Of a stretch of 64,000 bases of DNA, positions 24,798-33,477 are shown one piece after another (positions within the stretch are counted from its first letter, which is position 1; each line of letters opens with the position of its first letter). Under the pieces are notes generated by a model, which was not told the DNA's origin, did not search any database, and saw only the letters and a list, made by a program, of their open reading frames with translations. This DNA comes from DASXMR01 sp036495525. Its GTDB lineage: Bacteria; Actinomycetota; Actinomycetes; Streptosporangiales; Streptosporangiaceae. Where the stretch lies: contig DASXMR010000046.1 of the NCBI GenBank assembly GCA_036495525.1, forward strand, positions 60,613 through 124,612. The letters run 5' to 3'. Both the position numbers and the translations under genes were made by a program.

Positions 24798-26684
24798 ATG
24801 AATGCCATCACAGCAGATTTGGCGCCGCCGCGCCGCCGCTATGCGTCGTGGCTTTGGCAGCGCCAGCTCGACTACTACCCCAATACCGGGCCTCGCATCA
24901 CGTACCTGGCCATCACGGTGCTGGCCACAATCACGCTGTACTACGAGCTGTATGTCGGCGGCTCGGTCTCCACGCTGATCCTGTCGAACCTGAATATCAG
25001 CTTCACCTTCTTCGCGGTGGTGACCGCGTTCGGCAGCCTGATTGGCGCATTCGGCTCGCTGCTCGCCGGGCTGGCCGACCGGTTCGGCCGGGCCAACCTG
25101 GTCGTCTTCGGCCTGCTGTTCGCCGCCGTGTTCGTCGAGTTCCTGCTGCCGAACGCGCACACCAAGTGGACGTTCAGCATCGAGGGCTTTGTCGTCGGGT
25201 TCGTCGAGGGCATCTGCCTGGTGGCAACCCCGGCGCTGATCCGTGACTTCTCCCCGCAGGTGGGGCGCGCTACTGCGATGGGGTTCTGGACCAGCGGCCC
25301 GGTCATGGGCAGCCTGATCGTCTCGGTGGTCGGCACCATCACCGTCCCGGCCGTGGTGCACGACCCCCGGTTCTGGACGCACGAGTACCGGATCTGCGGC
25401 ATCGTCGGCATCGTCGTCTTCCTGGTCGCCCTGGTGGGACTGCGTGAGCTGTCGCCTGGCCTGCGCGACCAGCTAATGGTGACCATGCGCGACCGCGCCC
25501 TGATCGAGGCCAGGGCCAAGGGCATCGACATCGCCGCGGCGCTGCGCAACCCGTTCCGGCAGCTGATGAAGCCGGACGTGATCGTGTCCGCGCTGGCGAT
25601 CTCGGTTTTCCTGCTGGTCTACTACGCGGCGGTCGGATTCCTGGTCATCTACATGACCACCGTGTTCGGATTCAGCGTCAAGGACGCCAACGGTCTGGGC
25701 AACTGGGAATGGGCCGCCAACGTCTTCGCGGTGATCATCGTCGGGGTGATTTCTGACCGGGTGCGGGTGCGCAAGCCGTTCATGGTGTTCGGTGCCGTAT
25801 CCGGTGCGATCATGACCGTGATTTTCCTGGAGCGCTTCGGCCACCACACCGGCTATTACACGATGGCGATTATCCTGGCGATCTCGTCGATCTGCCTGGG
25901 CATCGCATATGTCACCTGGATGGCGAGCTTCACCGAGACGGTGGAGGACCGCAACCCGGCGCTGATCGCGACCGGCCTGGCGATCTGGGGCTGGGTGCTG
26001 CGGCTGGTGGTCTTCGCCTCGACGCTGATCCTCCCGATCGTGGTCACCTCGGTCACGCCGCTGGTCAGCTACGGCACCCAGGTGCAGGCCTACGCCGCGC
26101 AGTACCCGACCCAGTTCGCGTTCGCGGCGTCCCACCCGCAGGTCATCGCGACCGCGCAGAAGTACTCGACCGAGCTGGCCAACGCGCAGCAGTTCGCGCC
26201 CGAGATCGCGGTGATCTCCGCGCACCCGGCGCTGTTCACCCAGCTTGCCAAGTACCCGAGCGCGGCCGACATCCCGCCGAAGCTGCTCACCAGGGCGATC
26301 AACGCAGCAGGCGGCGGCACGACGGGCTCGGACATGCTGACCACGATCAGCCAGAACGGCGCGGTGATCAACGGGGTCATCAAGGTCGCGCCGCAGCTGC
26401 AGGGGCTGCAGAAGTACCAGACGCAGCTGCTGGCGCTGCAGAAGGTACCGCCCGCGGTGACCGGCTTCATGAGCGTGCACGCGGCCAAGGTGCAGACGGC
26501 AGCCGCTGAGACCGCCAGCCAGTGGAAGCACTGGCTGTGGGTCTGCTTCGGCGGAATTATCTTCTTCCTGTTCAGCGTCCCGCTGCTGCGCGGCCGCTGG
26601 CGGCCGAGGACCGCTCGCGCCGACGAGGCCGCGCACGAGCAGATGGTCGAGGAAGAGATGGCGAAGATGGGCGTCGGCGTCTGA
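24798..26684 (+). CDS. MFS transporter with large extracytoplasmic insert
   Basis: Membrane protein of 628 residues, about 200 longer than usual MFS proteins. Helices are evident from residue 30 onward, with the MFS signature LAGLADRFGRAN after helix 2 and ISDRVRVRKP in the second half. Between the last two helices (about residues 418-575) lies a hydrophilic domain of repeating segments around HP and KY motifs (AASHPQVIAT, ISAHPALFTQ). The final helix (WLWVCFGGIIFFLFSVPLL) follows. ATG 24798 has GAGG 5 nt upstream. The substrate is unknown; the insert probably faces outward. Confidence 0.88.
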   Translation: MNAITADLAPPRRRYASWLWQRQLDYYPNTGPRITYLAITVLATITLYYELYVGGSVSTLILSNLNISFTFFAVVTAFGSLIGAFGSLLAGLADRFGRANLVVFGLLFAAVFVEFLLPNAHTKWTFSIEGFVVGFVEGICLVATPALIRDFSPQVGRATAMGFWTSGPVMGSLIVSVVGTITVPAVVHDPRFWTHEYRICGIVGIVVFLVALVGLRELSPGLRDQLMVTMRDRALIEARAKGIDIAAALRNPFRQLMKPDVIVSALAISVFLLVYYAAVGFLVIYMTTVFGFSVKDANGLGNWEWAANVFAVIIVGVISDRVRVRKPFMVFGAVSGAIMTVIFLERFGHHTGYYTMAIILAISSICLGIAYVTWMASFTETVEDRNPALIATGLAIWGWVLRLVVFASTLILPIVVTSVTPLVSYGTQVQAYAAQYPTQFAFAASHPQVIATAQKYSTELANAQQFAPEIAVISAHPALFTQLAKYPSAADIPPKLLTRAINAAGGGTTGSDMLTTISQNGAVINGVIKVAPQLQGLQKYQTQLLALQKVPPAVTGFMSVHAAKVQTAAAETASQWKHWLWVCFGGIIFFLFSVPLLRGRWRPRTARADEAAHEQMVEEEMAKMGVGV

Positions 26685-26695
26685 CGCTCCTGATC

Positions 26696-26727
26696 GTGGC
26701 CCCCGCCGGATGCCCGGCGGGGGCCAC
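26696..26727. terminator. Bidirectional terminator hairpin
   Basis: A perfect 14-bp stem (GTGGCCCCCGCCGG, 26696-26709, with 26714-26727) and a 4-nt loop lie between the convergent MFS and carbonic-anhydrase genes. Confidence 0.8.
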
Positions 26728-26732
26728 GCGCT

Positions 26733-27269
26733 TCAGGGCGATATCAGCCGGGCTCCGGCCGCGTGCCGCCTGGCCAGCTCGCGGTAAGCCTCGGGGTTGG
26801 TCTGCACCCACCGCCTGGCCGACCCGGTGAGCTGCCCGGCGATCCTGGCCGGCACGCCGACGGCCAGCGTGCCATCGGGCACCTGCATGCCGGGCGGCAC
26901 CGTGCAGCCAGCGGCCACCAGCGCCCTGCTGCCGATGACCGCGCCGTCCAGCACGGTCGAGCCGTTTCCGACCAGCGCCTCGGCCCCGATCACGGCGCTG
27001 TGCACGACGCACAGGTGACCGACGGTCGCGCCCTCGCCGACCTCGGTCACCGGATCGGCGCCGCCGTGCAGCACGGAGCCGTCCTGCACGTTCGCGCCGC
27101 GCCGGACGATGATCGGGCCGAAGTCCGCCCGCAGTACTGCGCCGTACCAGATCGACGCGCCGGCCTCGACGCGCACATCGCCGACCAGCGTCGCGGTCGG
27201 CGCGATCCAGGCGGACGGGCTGACAGCAGGCTCGCGGCCTTCGAAACAGAAGAGGGGCACGCCGCCCAT
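26733..27269 (-). CDS. Gamma-class carbonic anhydrase family protein
   Basis: Left-handed beta-helix hexapeptide-repeat protein of 178 residues. Repeats such as IAPTATLVGDVRVEAGASIWYGAVLRAD and the zinc histidines in GSVLHGG and GHLCVVHS match the gamma-CA/PaaY group. ATG 27269 gives the usual family start (MGGVPLFCFEG). ATG 27290 is an alternative. Catalysis is plausible but many family members are inactive. Confidence 0.88.
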   Translation of the reverse strand: MGGVPLFCFEGREPAVSPSAWIAPTATLVGDVRVEAGASIWYGAVLRADFGPIIVRRGANVQDGSVLHGGADPVTEVGEGATVGHLCVVHSAVIGAEALVGNGSTVLDGAVIGSRALVAAGCTVPPGMQVPDGTLAVGVPARIAGQLTGSARRWVQTNPEAYRELARRHAAGARLISP

Positions 27270-27300
27270 GATGACACCGGCACCGGGCATGATGTGCCGC

Positions 27301-27861
27301 GTGGGTACCTACGTCGCGCTGCTGCGCGGGATCAACCTGGGCGGTCACAACAAGGTGCCCATGGCCACGCTCCGGGAGGTCATGACCGGGCTCGGGCACG
27401 ACCCGGTGCGTACCTATATCCAGAGCGGCAACGTGGTCTTCGGCAGCGGCAGGGATGACGCGGGCGCACTCGGGGCCGAGGCGGAGCGGGCGCTCGCCGC
27501 GGCAACCGGGGTCAATGCCAGGATCGTCGTGCTAGCGCACGAGGAGCTGGCGCAGGTGGCGCGCGACAACCCGTACGGCGCCGAGCCCGACCCGCGGCGG
27601 GTGCACGCCATCTTCCTGACCGGCGACCCGACACCCGAGCTGACGGCCTCCGTCGCCGCTGCCCAGCGGGAGGCGGCCGAGCGCGGCGAGCGCACCACGG
27701 CCACCGTGATCGGCCGGACGATCTTCCTGCACACGCCCGACGGCTTCGGCAACAGCAAGATGGCCGCCTGGCTCGCCCGGCCGAAGCTGGCTGGCGGGCT
27801 CACCGGGACCGCGCGCAACTGGGCGACGGTCACCCGGCTGCTCGGCATGTGCGAGGACTGA
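27301..27861 (+). CDS. DUF1697 family protein
   Basis: Protein of 186 residues with the family opening GTYVALLRGINLGGHNKVPM and later RTYIQSGNVVF and DGFGNSKM...LTGTARNWATVTRL. Function is unknown. GTG 27301 is preferred because family members usually start two residues before YVALLRG. ATG 27292 is possible. It is divergent from the carbonic anhydrase gene with only about 30 nt between starts. Confidence 0.88.
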   Translation: MGTYVALLRGINLGGHNKVPMATLREVMTGLGHDPVRTYIQSGNVVFGSGRDDAGALGAEAERALAAATGVNARIVVLAHEELAQVARDNPYGAEPDPRRVHAIFLTGDPTPELTASVAAAQREAAERGERTTATVIGRTIFLHTPDGFGNSKMAAWLARPKLAGGLTGTARNWATVTRLLGMCED

Positions 27862-27926
27862 CCGGACGCTGCCGCGTCGCCTGACCAAAGCTGGACGGCC
27901 AGTTGCCGGGTCGCGCTGGCGAGGCG

Positions 27927-28625
27927 CTAGCCGGCGGCTGGCAGCCAGCCATCCAGCAGCGGGCGCAGTTCGGACAGCCGGCTGATGACCGCGTCCGGCC
28001 TGGCAGGCTCGTAGGCCGGCACGTCGCTGTTGCCGATCAGGACCGCGCGCATGCCAAGGCTCTTGGCGCCGTGCACGTCGTCGAGCGGCCGGTCGCCGAC
28101 GAAAACGCACGCCGCCGGGTCGGTGACGCCGACCGCTGCCATGGCAGCAAGGAACGCACCGGGATGCGGCTTGGTCCAGCTGATCTCGGAGCTGTACACG
28201 GCGCCGTCGATGAGGTGCAGCACGCCGTCGCGGCGGAAGACGTCCTCGTGCCAGGCCCGCGGCCACATGGTGTTCGACAGCACCCCGATCCTGACCTCGC
28301 GCTCTCGCAGGTACCCGAGCAGCGCGGCGGCGTCCGGGTCGGTGAACGTATGCGGCTCCCAGGCCCGCAGGTAGCTGGCCAGCAGTGCCTCGCTGGACGG
28401 CACGCCAGCCCGCTGGAAAACGTCGGCCATCGCGGCGCTGCGGTGATCGCGGGTCGATGCCAGCCACAGCTCCCGCTCGGCCGCGCAGATCGCCGCGGCC
28501 GCAGCGCCGGCCCGGCTGTCAGGGAAATGCGGCTCGCAGATGCTCAGCCACAGCGCGTCGTGGTCGATGGTGTGCCACGGCGTGAGCGTGCCGCCCCAGT
28601 CGAAGATCACCGTCTGCACTGCCAC
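27927..28625 (-). CDS. HAD-superfamily hydrolase
   Basis: Protein of 232 residues. Motif I is FDWGGTLTP, in which the second Asp of the usual DxD is Gly, as in several GGT-type HAD proteins, so phosphatase activity may be reduced or altered. Motif II is VLSNT, motif III a Lys in SWTKPHPG and motif IV VGDRPLDDV. The helical cap lies at about 15-95. The substrate is unknown. Confidence 0.88.
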   Translation of the reverse strand: MAVQTVIFDWGGTLTPWHTIDHDALWLSICEPHFPDSRAGAAAAAICAAERELWLASTRDHRSAAMADVFQRAGVPSSEALLASYLRAWEPHTFTDPDAAALLGYLREREVRIGVLSNTMWPRAWHEDVFRRDGVLHLIDGAVYSSEISWTKPHPGAFLAAMAAVGVTDPAACVFVGDRPLDDVHGAKSLGMRAVLIGNSDVPAYEPARPDAVISRLSELRPLLDGWLPAAG

Positions 28626-28752
28626 AGCCGGATACTACGGCGGCGCGGTCCTGGCAGGCGAGCGCGTTATCCCTGGCCGGCCAGCCGCCAGCGGACCGGG
28701 CGGCGCGGAAATGGTTCGCTCGCGTCAAGCCGGGAACAACTTGAGGATTGGC

Positions 28753-28780
28753 TTGGCAGTCGCTTCATTGTCGCTATGAG
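28753..28780 (+). promoter_or_regulatory. Candidate promoter for the secreted phosphatase-like gene
   Basis: TTGGCA (28753-28758) and TATGAG (28775-28780), spacer 16 nt, lie about 95 nt before ATG 28874. The remaining gap from 28626 shows nothing else. Confidence 0.3.
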
Positions 28781-28873
28781 TTTGCCAGCCGGGACTAGCG
28801 TCACGCCGAATGCCGCGGTGGGGCGCCGGATGGGGAGCGCCGCCGCCTGATTGGCAGCCACAAGGGAGCTTGG

Positions 28874-31324
28874 ATGCGTCAGCAACATCGTCGTGGCCGG
28901 CCACGATCGGCCGTCAGAATCGTACTAGCAACCGCCAGCGCGGCCGTCATGGGCACGTTTGGCCTGGTCGCCGCCACCACCCAGGGGGTCGCCGCCGCCA
29001 GGCCGGTCACGGCCCAGTCGACCGCGTCAGCGAACGGCTGTCATCTGGGTCACGGCATCAAGCACGTGGTCCAGATTGGCTTCGACAACGTGCACTTCTT
29101 CCGCGACAACCCGAACGTGCCGTCGGACCTGCAGATGATGCCGAATCTGCTGAGGTTCTTCACCAGCAATGGCACGTTCCTGTCCAACGACCACACCCCG
29201 CTCATCGCGCACACCGGCGATGACCTGCTGACCACCGCCACTGGCCTGTACGGCGACCGGCAGGGCATGCCGGTCAGCAACTCCTACCAGGCCTACAACG
29301 CCGACGGCACGACCGACCCGGCCAGCTCGTTCGCGTACTGGACCGACCCGATCTTCGACACCGCGAAGACCCCGAACGCCGGGCACGACACCAACCCGTC
29401 CATGGTCTTCGCCAAGACCCCGCCCGCGACCAGCAGGCCCGCGCCAAAGCCGGACACGGTCACGCCGGCTCCCTGGGTGCCGTTCACCAGGGCCGGCTGT
29501 GACGTCGGCGAGGCCGGCACGGCCAACCAGGACCTGGAGAACACCGCCGTCGACATCCCCAAGGTGTTCGGCGTCGGCTCGCCGGAGGACAACCAGCTGA
29601 ACGCCGACACTGACTCGTTCAAGGACGCGGAGACCGCTGACTACGTCGGCATCGCCGTGCACTGCGCCAAGGGACAGGGCGCCAAGTTCTGCTCCAGCGC
29701 GAAGGGCGTCAAGTTCGGCCAGACGACCGCGACCCCGACCGCGACCGCTGACTCGCTGCCGCAGGAGCCGGGCGGCTACAACGGCTTCCAGGCGCTGTTC
29801 GGCCACCGTTACGTCGCGCCGCAGATCGGCGCCGGCCAGGACAACGTCAGCCACCACGGGTTCGGTGTCACGAACGCGGCCGGCAACCTGGTGGACGAGA
29901 ACGGCAACGAGATCGACGGCGCGTTCCTCACCGCGCACCCGGGCTTCCCGGGCTTCGGCCCCATCAACGCCTCCCAGACCCTGGCCTACATGAGTGACAT
30001 GCTGGAGGCGGGGGTGCCGGTGGTGAACGGCTACATCGCCGACATCCACGGGAACGAGAACATCCCTGGGCTGAGCGCGTGCAAGGGCCAGCCCGCCGCC
30101 CTGGGCAGCGGCAACGCTTGCTACGTCGCCCAGGCCCAGTACTACAACCAGGCCTTCGGCACGTTCTTCAAGCGCCTCGCCGCTGACGGCATCACCTCGA
30201 AGAACACCCTGTTCGTGCTCAGCTCGGACGAGGGCGACCACGAGGCGGGCGCCAACGTGGGCCGCGCGATCCAGCCCACGCCGGCTAACTGCGACGGCGC
30301 CAAGGTGACCGGCCTGACCGTCACCCCGGACGTGCCGTGCACCTACCCGGCGGGCTCGTTCGGCGAGCTGGCCGGCAACATCACCGGCCTGCTCGCGACC
30401 CAGAAGAACGACAGCGTGCCGTTCAGCCTGGAGTCCGACACCGCGCCCGAGTTCTACGTCACCGGCCGGCCGGGCCCGAACGCCGCGCCGGTGCGGACGC
30501 TGGAACGCGATGTGGCCGGGCTGACCAACGCCAATCCCTACACCGGCACGACGCAGAAGGTCGCGAACTACATCGCCGACCCGGCGGCCGAGGCGCTGGT
30601 GCACATGGTCAACGCCGACCCGGCCAGGACCCCGACCTTCGCGATGTTCGGCCGGCCGGACTACTTCTTTACCCCCGGCAGCGCCACCTGCAACGGCTCG
30701 TGCGTCACCCAGAACACGGGCTTCGCCTGGGATCACGGCGACTATGCCGCCGAGATCGACACCAACTACATCGGCCTCGCCGGTCCCGGTGTCCGGCACC
30801 TGGGGGTCGACGGCTCGCGCGCAGCGCACGGCCCGAGCTCGGCTGGTGCCAACAGCGGCCAGATCAGGGTGCCGAACGAGCACACCAGGGGACCGTGGAC
30901 CGACGAGACCGACATCCGGCCGACGGTGCTGTACCTGGCCGGCCTGCGTGACGACTACGAGCACGACGGCCGGGTGATAACCCAGGTGCTGCAGCACCCG
31001 AACTCGGCGCTGCGGGCGCACGGGGTGACCCGGCTCGGCGAATGCTACAAGCAGCTCAACTCCAGCGTCGGCAAGCTCGGCACCGACGTGCTGATCGCCT
31101 CCACCAGGGCGGTCAAGACCAACAGCACCGGAGACGCCACCTACCGGCGGGTCAACCGTGAGCTGCGCAGTCTCGACTTCGCCAGGGACCGGCTCGCCCT
31201 GCGGGTCAAGGCAGAACTGGAGGCGGCCGCGTTCCGCAACAGGCACCTGCACCAGGTGAATATGCAGATCCGGGCCTGCCAGGCCATCATCAGCCGCGCG
31301 CACAGGGTGGAGCGCTCCGCCTGA
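28874..31324 (+). CDS. Secreted alkaline-phosphatase-superfamily protein
   Basis: Exported protein of 816 residues. The basic N terminus (MRQQHRRGRPRSAVR) and hydrophobic core end near ATTQGVAAARP. The mature part looks like the alkaline phosphatase/sulfatase fold: IKHVVQIGFDNVHFF near the N terminus, NDHTPLIAHTGDDLLTTATGLYGDRQG around the nucleophile region, and metal-ligand-like VLSSDEGDHEAG and AWDHGDYAAEIDTNYIGL later. It is probably a phosphoesterase of unknown substrate. The GGGAGC ribosome site precedes ATG 28874. A 16-bp hairpin terminates the gene. Confidence 0.75.
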   Translation: MRQQHRRGRPRSAVRIVLATASAAVMGTFGLVAATTQGVAAARPVTAQSTASANGCHLGHGIKHVVQIGFDNVHFFRDNPNVPSDLQMMPNLLRFFTSNGTFLSNDHTPLIAHTGDDLLTTATGLYGDRQGMPVSNSYQAYNADGTTDPASSFAYWTDPIFDTAKTPNAGHDTNPSMVFAKTPPATSRPAPKPDTVTPAPWVPFTRAGCDVGEAGTANQDLENTAVDIPKVFGVGSPEDNQLNADTDSFKDAETADYVGIAVHCAKGQGAKFCSSAKGVKFGQTTATPTATADSLPQEPGGYNGFQALFGHRYVAPQIGAGQDNVSHHGFGVTNAAGNLVDENGNEIDGAFLTAHPGFPGFGPINASQTLAYMSDMLEAGVPVVNGYIADIHGNENIPGLSACKGQPAALGSGNACYVAQAQYYNQAFGTFFKRLAADGITSKNTLFVLSSDEGDHEAGANVGRAIQPTPANCDGAKVTGLTVTPDVPCTYPAGSFGELAGNITGLLATQKNDSVPFSLESDTAPEFYVTGRPGPNAAPVRTLERDVAGLTNANPYTGTTQKVANYIADPAAEALVHMVNADPARTPTFAMFGRPDYFFTPGSATCNGSCVTQNTGFAWDHGDYAAEIDTNYIGLAGPGVRHLGVDGSRAAHGPSSAGANSGQIRVPNEHTRGPWTDETDIRPTVLYLAGLRDDYEHDGRVITQVLQHPNSALRAHGVTRLGECYKQLNSSVGKLGTDVLIASTRAVKTNSTGDATYRRVNRELRSLDFARDRLALRVKAELEAAAFRNRHLHQVNMQIRACQAIISRAHRVERSA

Positions 31325-31340
31325 CCAGCGCGCCCGACCA

Positions 31341-31378
31341 GGGACTGCCCGGCGCCAGCGACGGCGCCGGGCAGTCCC
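31341..31378 (+). terminator. Strong hairpin terminator
   Basis: A perfect 16-bp stem (31341-31356 with 31363-31378, GGGACTGCCCGGCGCC) and a 6-nt loop lie 17 nt after the phosphatase-like gene. Confidence 0.8.
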
Positions 31379-31489
31379 GGCTCTGCGGCGCCATCGGCAT
31401 GCCGGCCGCGCAGGCGGGGAAACATCCTGGAAGACTTGCCCGAATAGGCCGCGGTGGTCAGCCAGCGAGGCGCAGAAGGGACGAGTGGG

Positions 31490-31795
31490 ATGGCCGATCC
31501 GGATACTGCAGTGGAGGTGCAGGGCAAAGTCGCCGTGAACGGCAGGGCGGACGGCAGGGTGGACGACAGCAAGCCTGAGGCCATCGTCGCCGAGATCGAG
31601 CGCACCAGGGAGAACCTGGCGCGCACCATAGACAGCCTTGCCGAGCGGGTGAGCCCGGCCGGCAACGCGCGCAGGCTGCGCGAGCAGGCTGCCGAGCACC
31701 TGGCCAGGCCCGAGGTGCAGCTGGCGGTCGCGGCGGTGGGACTCGCCGCGGTCGGCGTGATGATCTACAAGTTCTGGGGCACCAGGAAGAAGTAG
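31490..31795 (+). CDS. DUF3618 domain membrane protein
   Basis: Protein of 101 residues. The DUF3618 core reads IVAEIERTRENLARTIDSLAERVSP, followed by an Arg/Ala stretch and a C-terminal membrane segment (VQLAVAAVGLAAVGVMIYKFW) ending in basic GTRKK. It is probably a small membrane-anchored protein of unknown role. ATG 31490 follows AAGGGACGAG. Confidence 0.85.
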   Translation: MADPDTAVEVQGKVAVNGRADGRVDDSKPEAIVAEIERTRENLARTIDSLAERVSPAGNARRLREQAAEHLARPEVQLAVAAVGLAAVGVMIYKFWGTRKK

Positions 31796-31802
31796 CCGCC
31801 GG

Positions 31803-33014
31803 TCAGCCGAACGCCTTGCCCTCACCGCGGTAGGTGAGCGCGGCCCCGGCAAGCGAGTCGCCCTCCACCAGATACAGCTCGTTGAACCGCTCGCACAGCT
31901 CGCCCGCCTTAGCGTGCCTGAACCAGGCGCGGTCGCCGATCCGCAGCCCGTCGGCGGCCGGCCCGAGCAGCGGGGTCTGCACCTCGCCCGTCGCTTCCTC
32001 CCGGTCCAGCCGCAGGCCGGCTGGCAGGTGCGGAGCCGGGAGCCGGCTCTTGCCGGGAGCTCCGGAGGCCGGGTAGCCGCCGCCATGCGCGGTGACCACG
32101 CCAGGGCCAGGACGCCGGGTGACCGGCAGGGCGAAGAACGCGGCCGGCTGGCCGGTAAAGCCCCGGTAGCTGTCGAACAGCCGCGGATGGTAGAGCCCCG
32201 AGCCGGCCCCGATCTCGGTCACCGCTGACTCCGCTGCCGTCTTTTCCACTGACCCGGTGCCGCCGCCGTTGACGAACTCCAGCGGGGTCACCCTGCTGAC
32301 CGCCGCCACGATCGCTGCCCGCCGCACCGCCAGCTCAGCACCTGACCTGCGCTGCATGAACCGGACGGCGAGCCCGTACAGCGGCCGCCCTGGCGGGTTA
32401 TCGCCGACACCCGCGATCTGGCCCTCGTAGGCCATCAGGCCGGTCAGCCGCAGCCCTGGCCGCGCCGCGATCTGCCTGGCCAGATCCTCGGCCTGCGCCG
32501 GGGTGCGGACGGGGGAGCGGCGGGCGCCCGCTCGCAGCATGCCGCCGAGTCCGAGGTAGCCAGCGTCGATGTCGATGCTGACCCGGACGGGCTGCGGATC
32601 GGCGAGGCCGGCTGCGGCCTTCCCGATCAGGTCCAGGTGCTCGGCGCAGTCCACCATCACGGTGACCGCTGCGGCCGCCGCCGGGTCGCCAGCAAGGTCG
32701 GCCAGCGCCGCAAGGTCGGTGCTTGGATAGGCGACCACGATGTCCTGGCTGGTGCCACACCTGGCCAGCCAGAGGGCCTCGGGCAGCGTGTAGGCGAGGA
32801 TGCCGCGAAAGCCGTCAAGCCCGAGCACCAGCCCGGTCACCTCACGGCAGCGCACTGACTTGCTGGCCAGCCGGATCGGCTTACCGCCCGCGCGCCTGGT
32901 CATCGCCGCCGCGTTGCCGCGCAGCGCCGCCAGGTCGACGACGGCGAACGGCGGCTCCAGCGGCGCGGTCGCCGCGTTAAGCCGCTCCAGCAGGTCCCGC
33001 TGGCCGGTACTCAC
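31803..33014 (-). CDS. PLP-dependent fold-type III enzyme (D-threonine aldolase/alanine racemase-like)
   Basis: Protein of 403 residues with an alanine-racemase-type barrel. The PLP lysine is in RLASKSVRC near residue 52. Barrel features include VSIDIDAGYLGLGG, LTGLMAYEGQI, and LEFVNGGGTGS (phosphate loop), with C-terminal DRAWFRHAKAGELCERF. It probably acts on D-amino acids as a deaminase or aldolase. GTG 33014 overlaps the gcvH stop by 4 nt (GTGA), so it is coupled to the glycine cleavage genes. Confidence 0.8.
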   Translation of the reverse strand: MSTGQRDLLERLNAATAPLEPPFAVVDLAALRGNAAAMTRRAGGKPIRLASKSVRCREVTGLVLGLDGFRGILAYTLPEALWLARCGTSQDIVVAYPSTDLAALADLAGDPAAAAAVTVMVDCAEHLDLIGKAAAGLADPQPVRVSIDIDAGYLGLGGMLRAGARRSPVRTPAQAEDLARQIAARPGLRLTGLMAYEGQIAGVGDNPPGRPLYGLAVRFMQRRSGAELAVRRAAIVAAVSRVTPLEFVNGGGTGSVEKTAAESAVTEIGAGSGLYHPRLFDSYRGFTGQPAAFFALPVTRRPGPGVVTAHGGGYPASGAPGKSRLPAPHLPAGLRLDREEATGEVQTPLLGPAADGLRIGDRAWFRHAKAGELCERFNELYLVEGDSLAGAALTYRGEGKAFG

Positions 33015-33400
33015 TCCTGATCCCTGGTCAGCTCCGCGTACTCGTCGGCGGACAGCAGCCCGGACGGCACGTTGCCGGCGCCCGCCAGCCGCACCCGGAA
33101 CAGCCAGCCAGCGCCGTACGGGTCGGAGTTGACCAGCGAGGGATCGTCATCCACCGCGCCGTTGACTTCCATCACCTCGCCGTCGACGGGGGAGTACAGG
33201 TCGCTGACCGACTTGGTCGACTCGACCTCCCCGCACGGCTCGCCGGCTGTCACCTTGGCGCCGACCGCCGGCACGGACACGAAGACCACGTCGCCGAGGG
33301 CGCCCTGCGCGTGATCGGTGATGCCGACGGAGGCGACGGTGCCGTCGATGGCCACCCACTCGTGCTCGGCGGTATAGCTGAGATCGTCGGGAACGGTCAT
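33011..33400 (-). CDS. gcvH: Glycine cleavage system H protein
   Basis: Lipoyl carrier of 129 residues. The lipoylated lysine sits in EVESTKSVSDLYSPVDG. The start has two adjacent ATGs; the second (33400) is better spaced from GGAGG. It carries the aminomethyl arm between GcvP, GcvT and the dihydrolipoyl dehydrogenase. gcvP and lpd are not in the window. Confidence 0.96.
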   Translation of the reverse strand: MTVPDDLSYTAEHEWVAIDGTVASVGITDHAQGALGDVVFVSVPAVGAKVTAGEPCGEVESTKSVSDLYSPVDGEVMEVNGAVDDDPSLVNSDPYGAGWLFRVRLAGAGNVPSGLLSADEYAELTRDQE

Positions 33401-33477
33401 CATCGTCCTCCAGTGCGATGGCCCCGTGCGTTGGGCACGGTGCGATGGGCACGGTGCGTTGGGCCGGGCCGGCCAGG

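Noticed and set aside
24447..26636. Minus-strand frames opposite the MFS gene (24447-25382 and 25473-26636)
   Set aside because: Antisense shadows rich in Arg/Asp/His. The + strand carries membrane helices.
29027..32086. Minus-strand open frame of 1019 codons
   Set aside because: Antisense shadow of the secreted phosphatase-like gene and its neighbours. It is Arg/Gly/Val/His-rich with no family look, typical of high-GC antisense frames.
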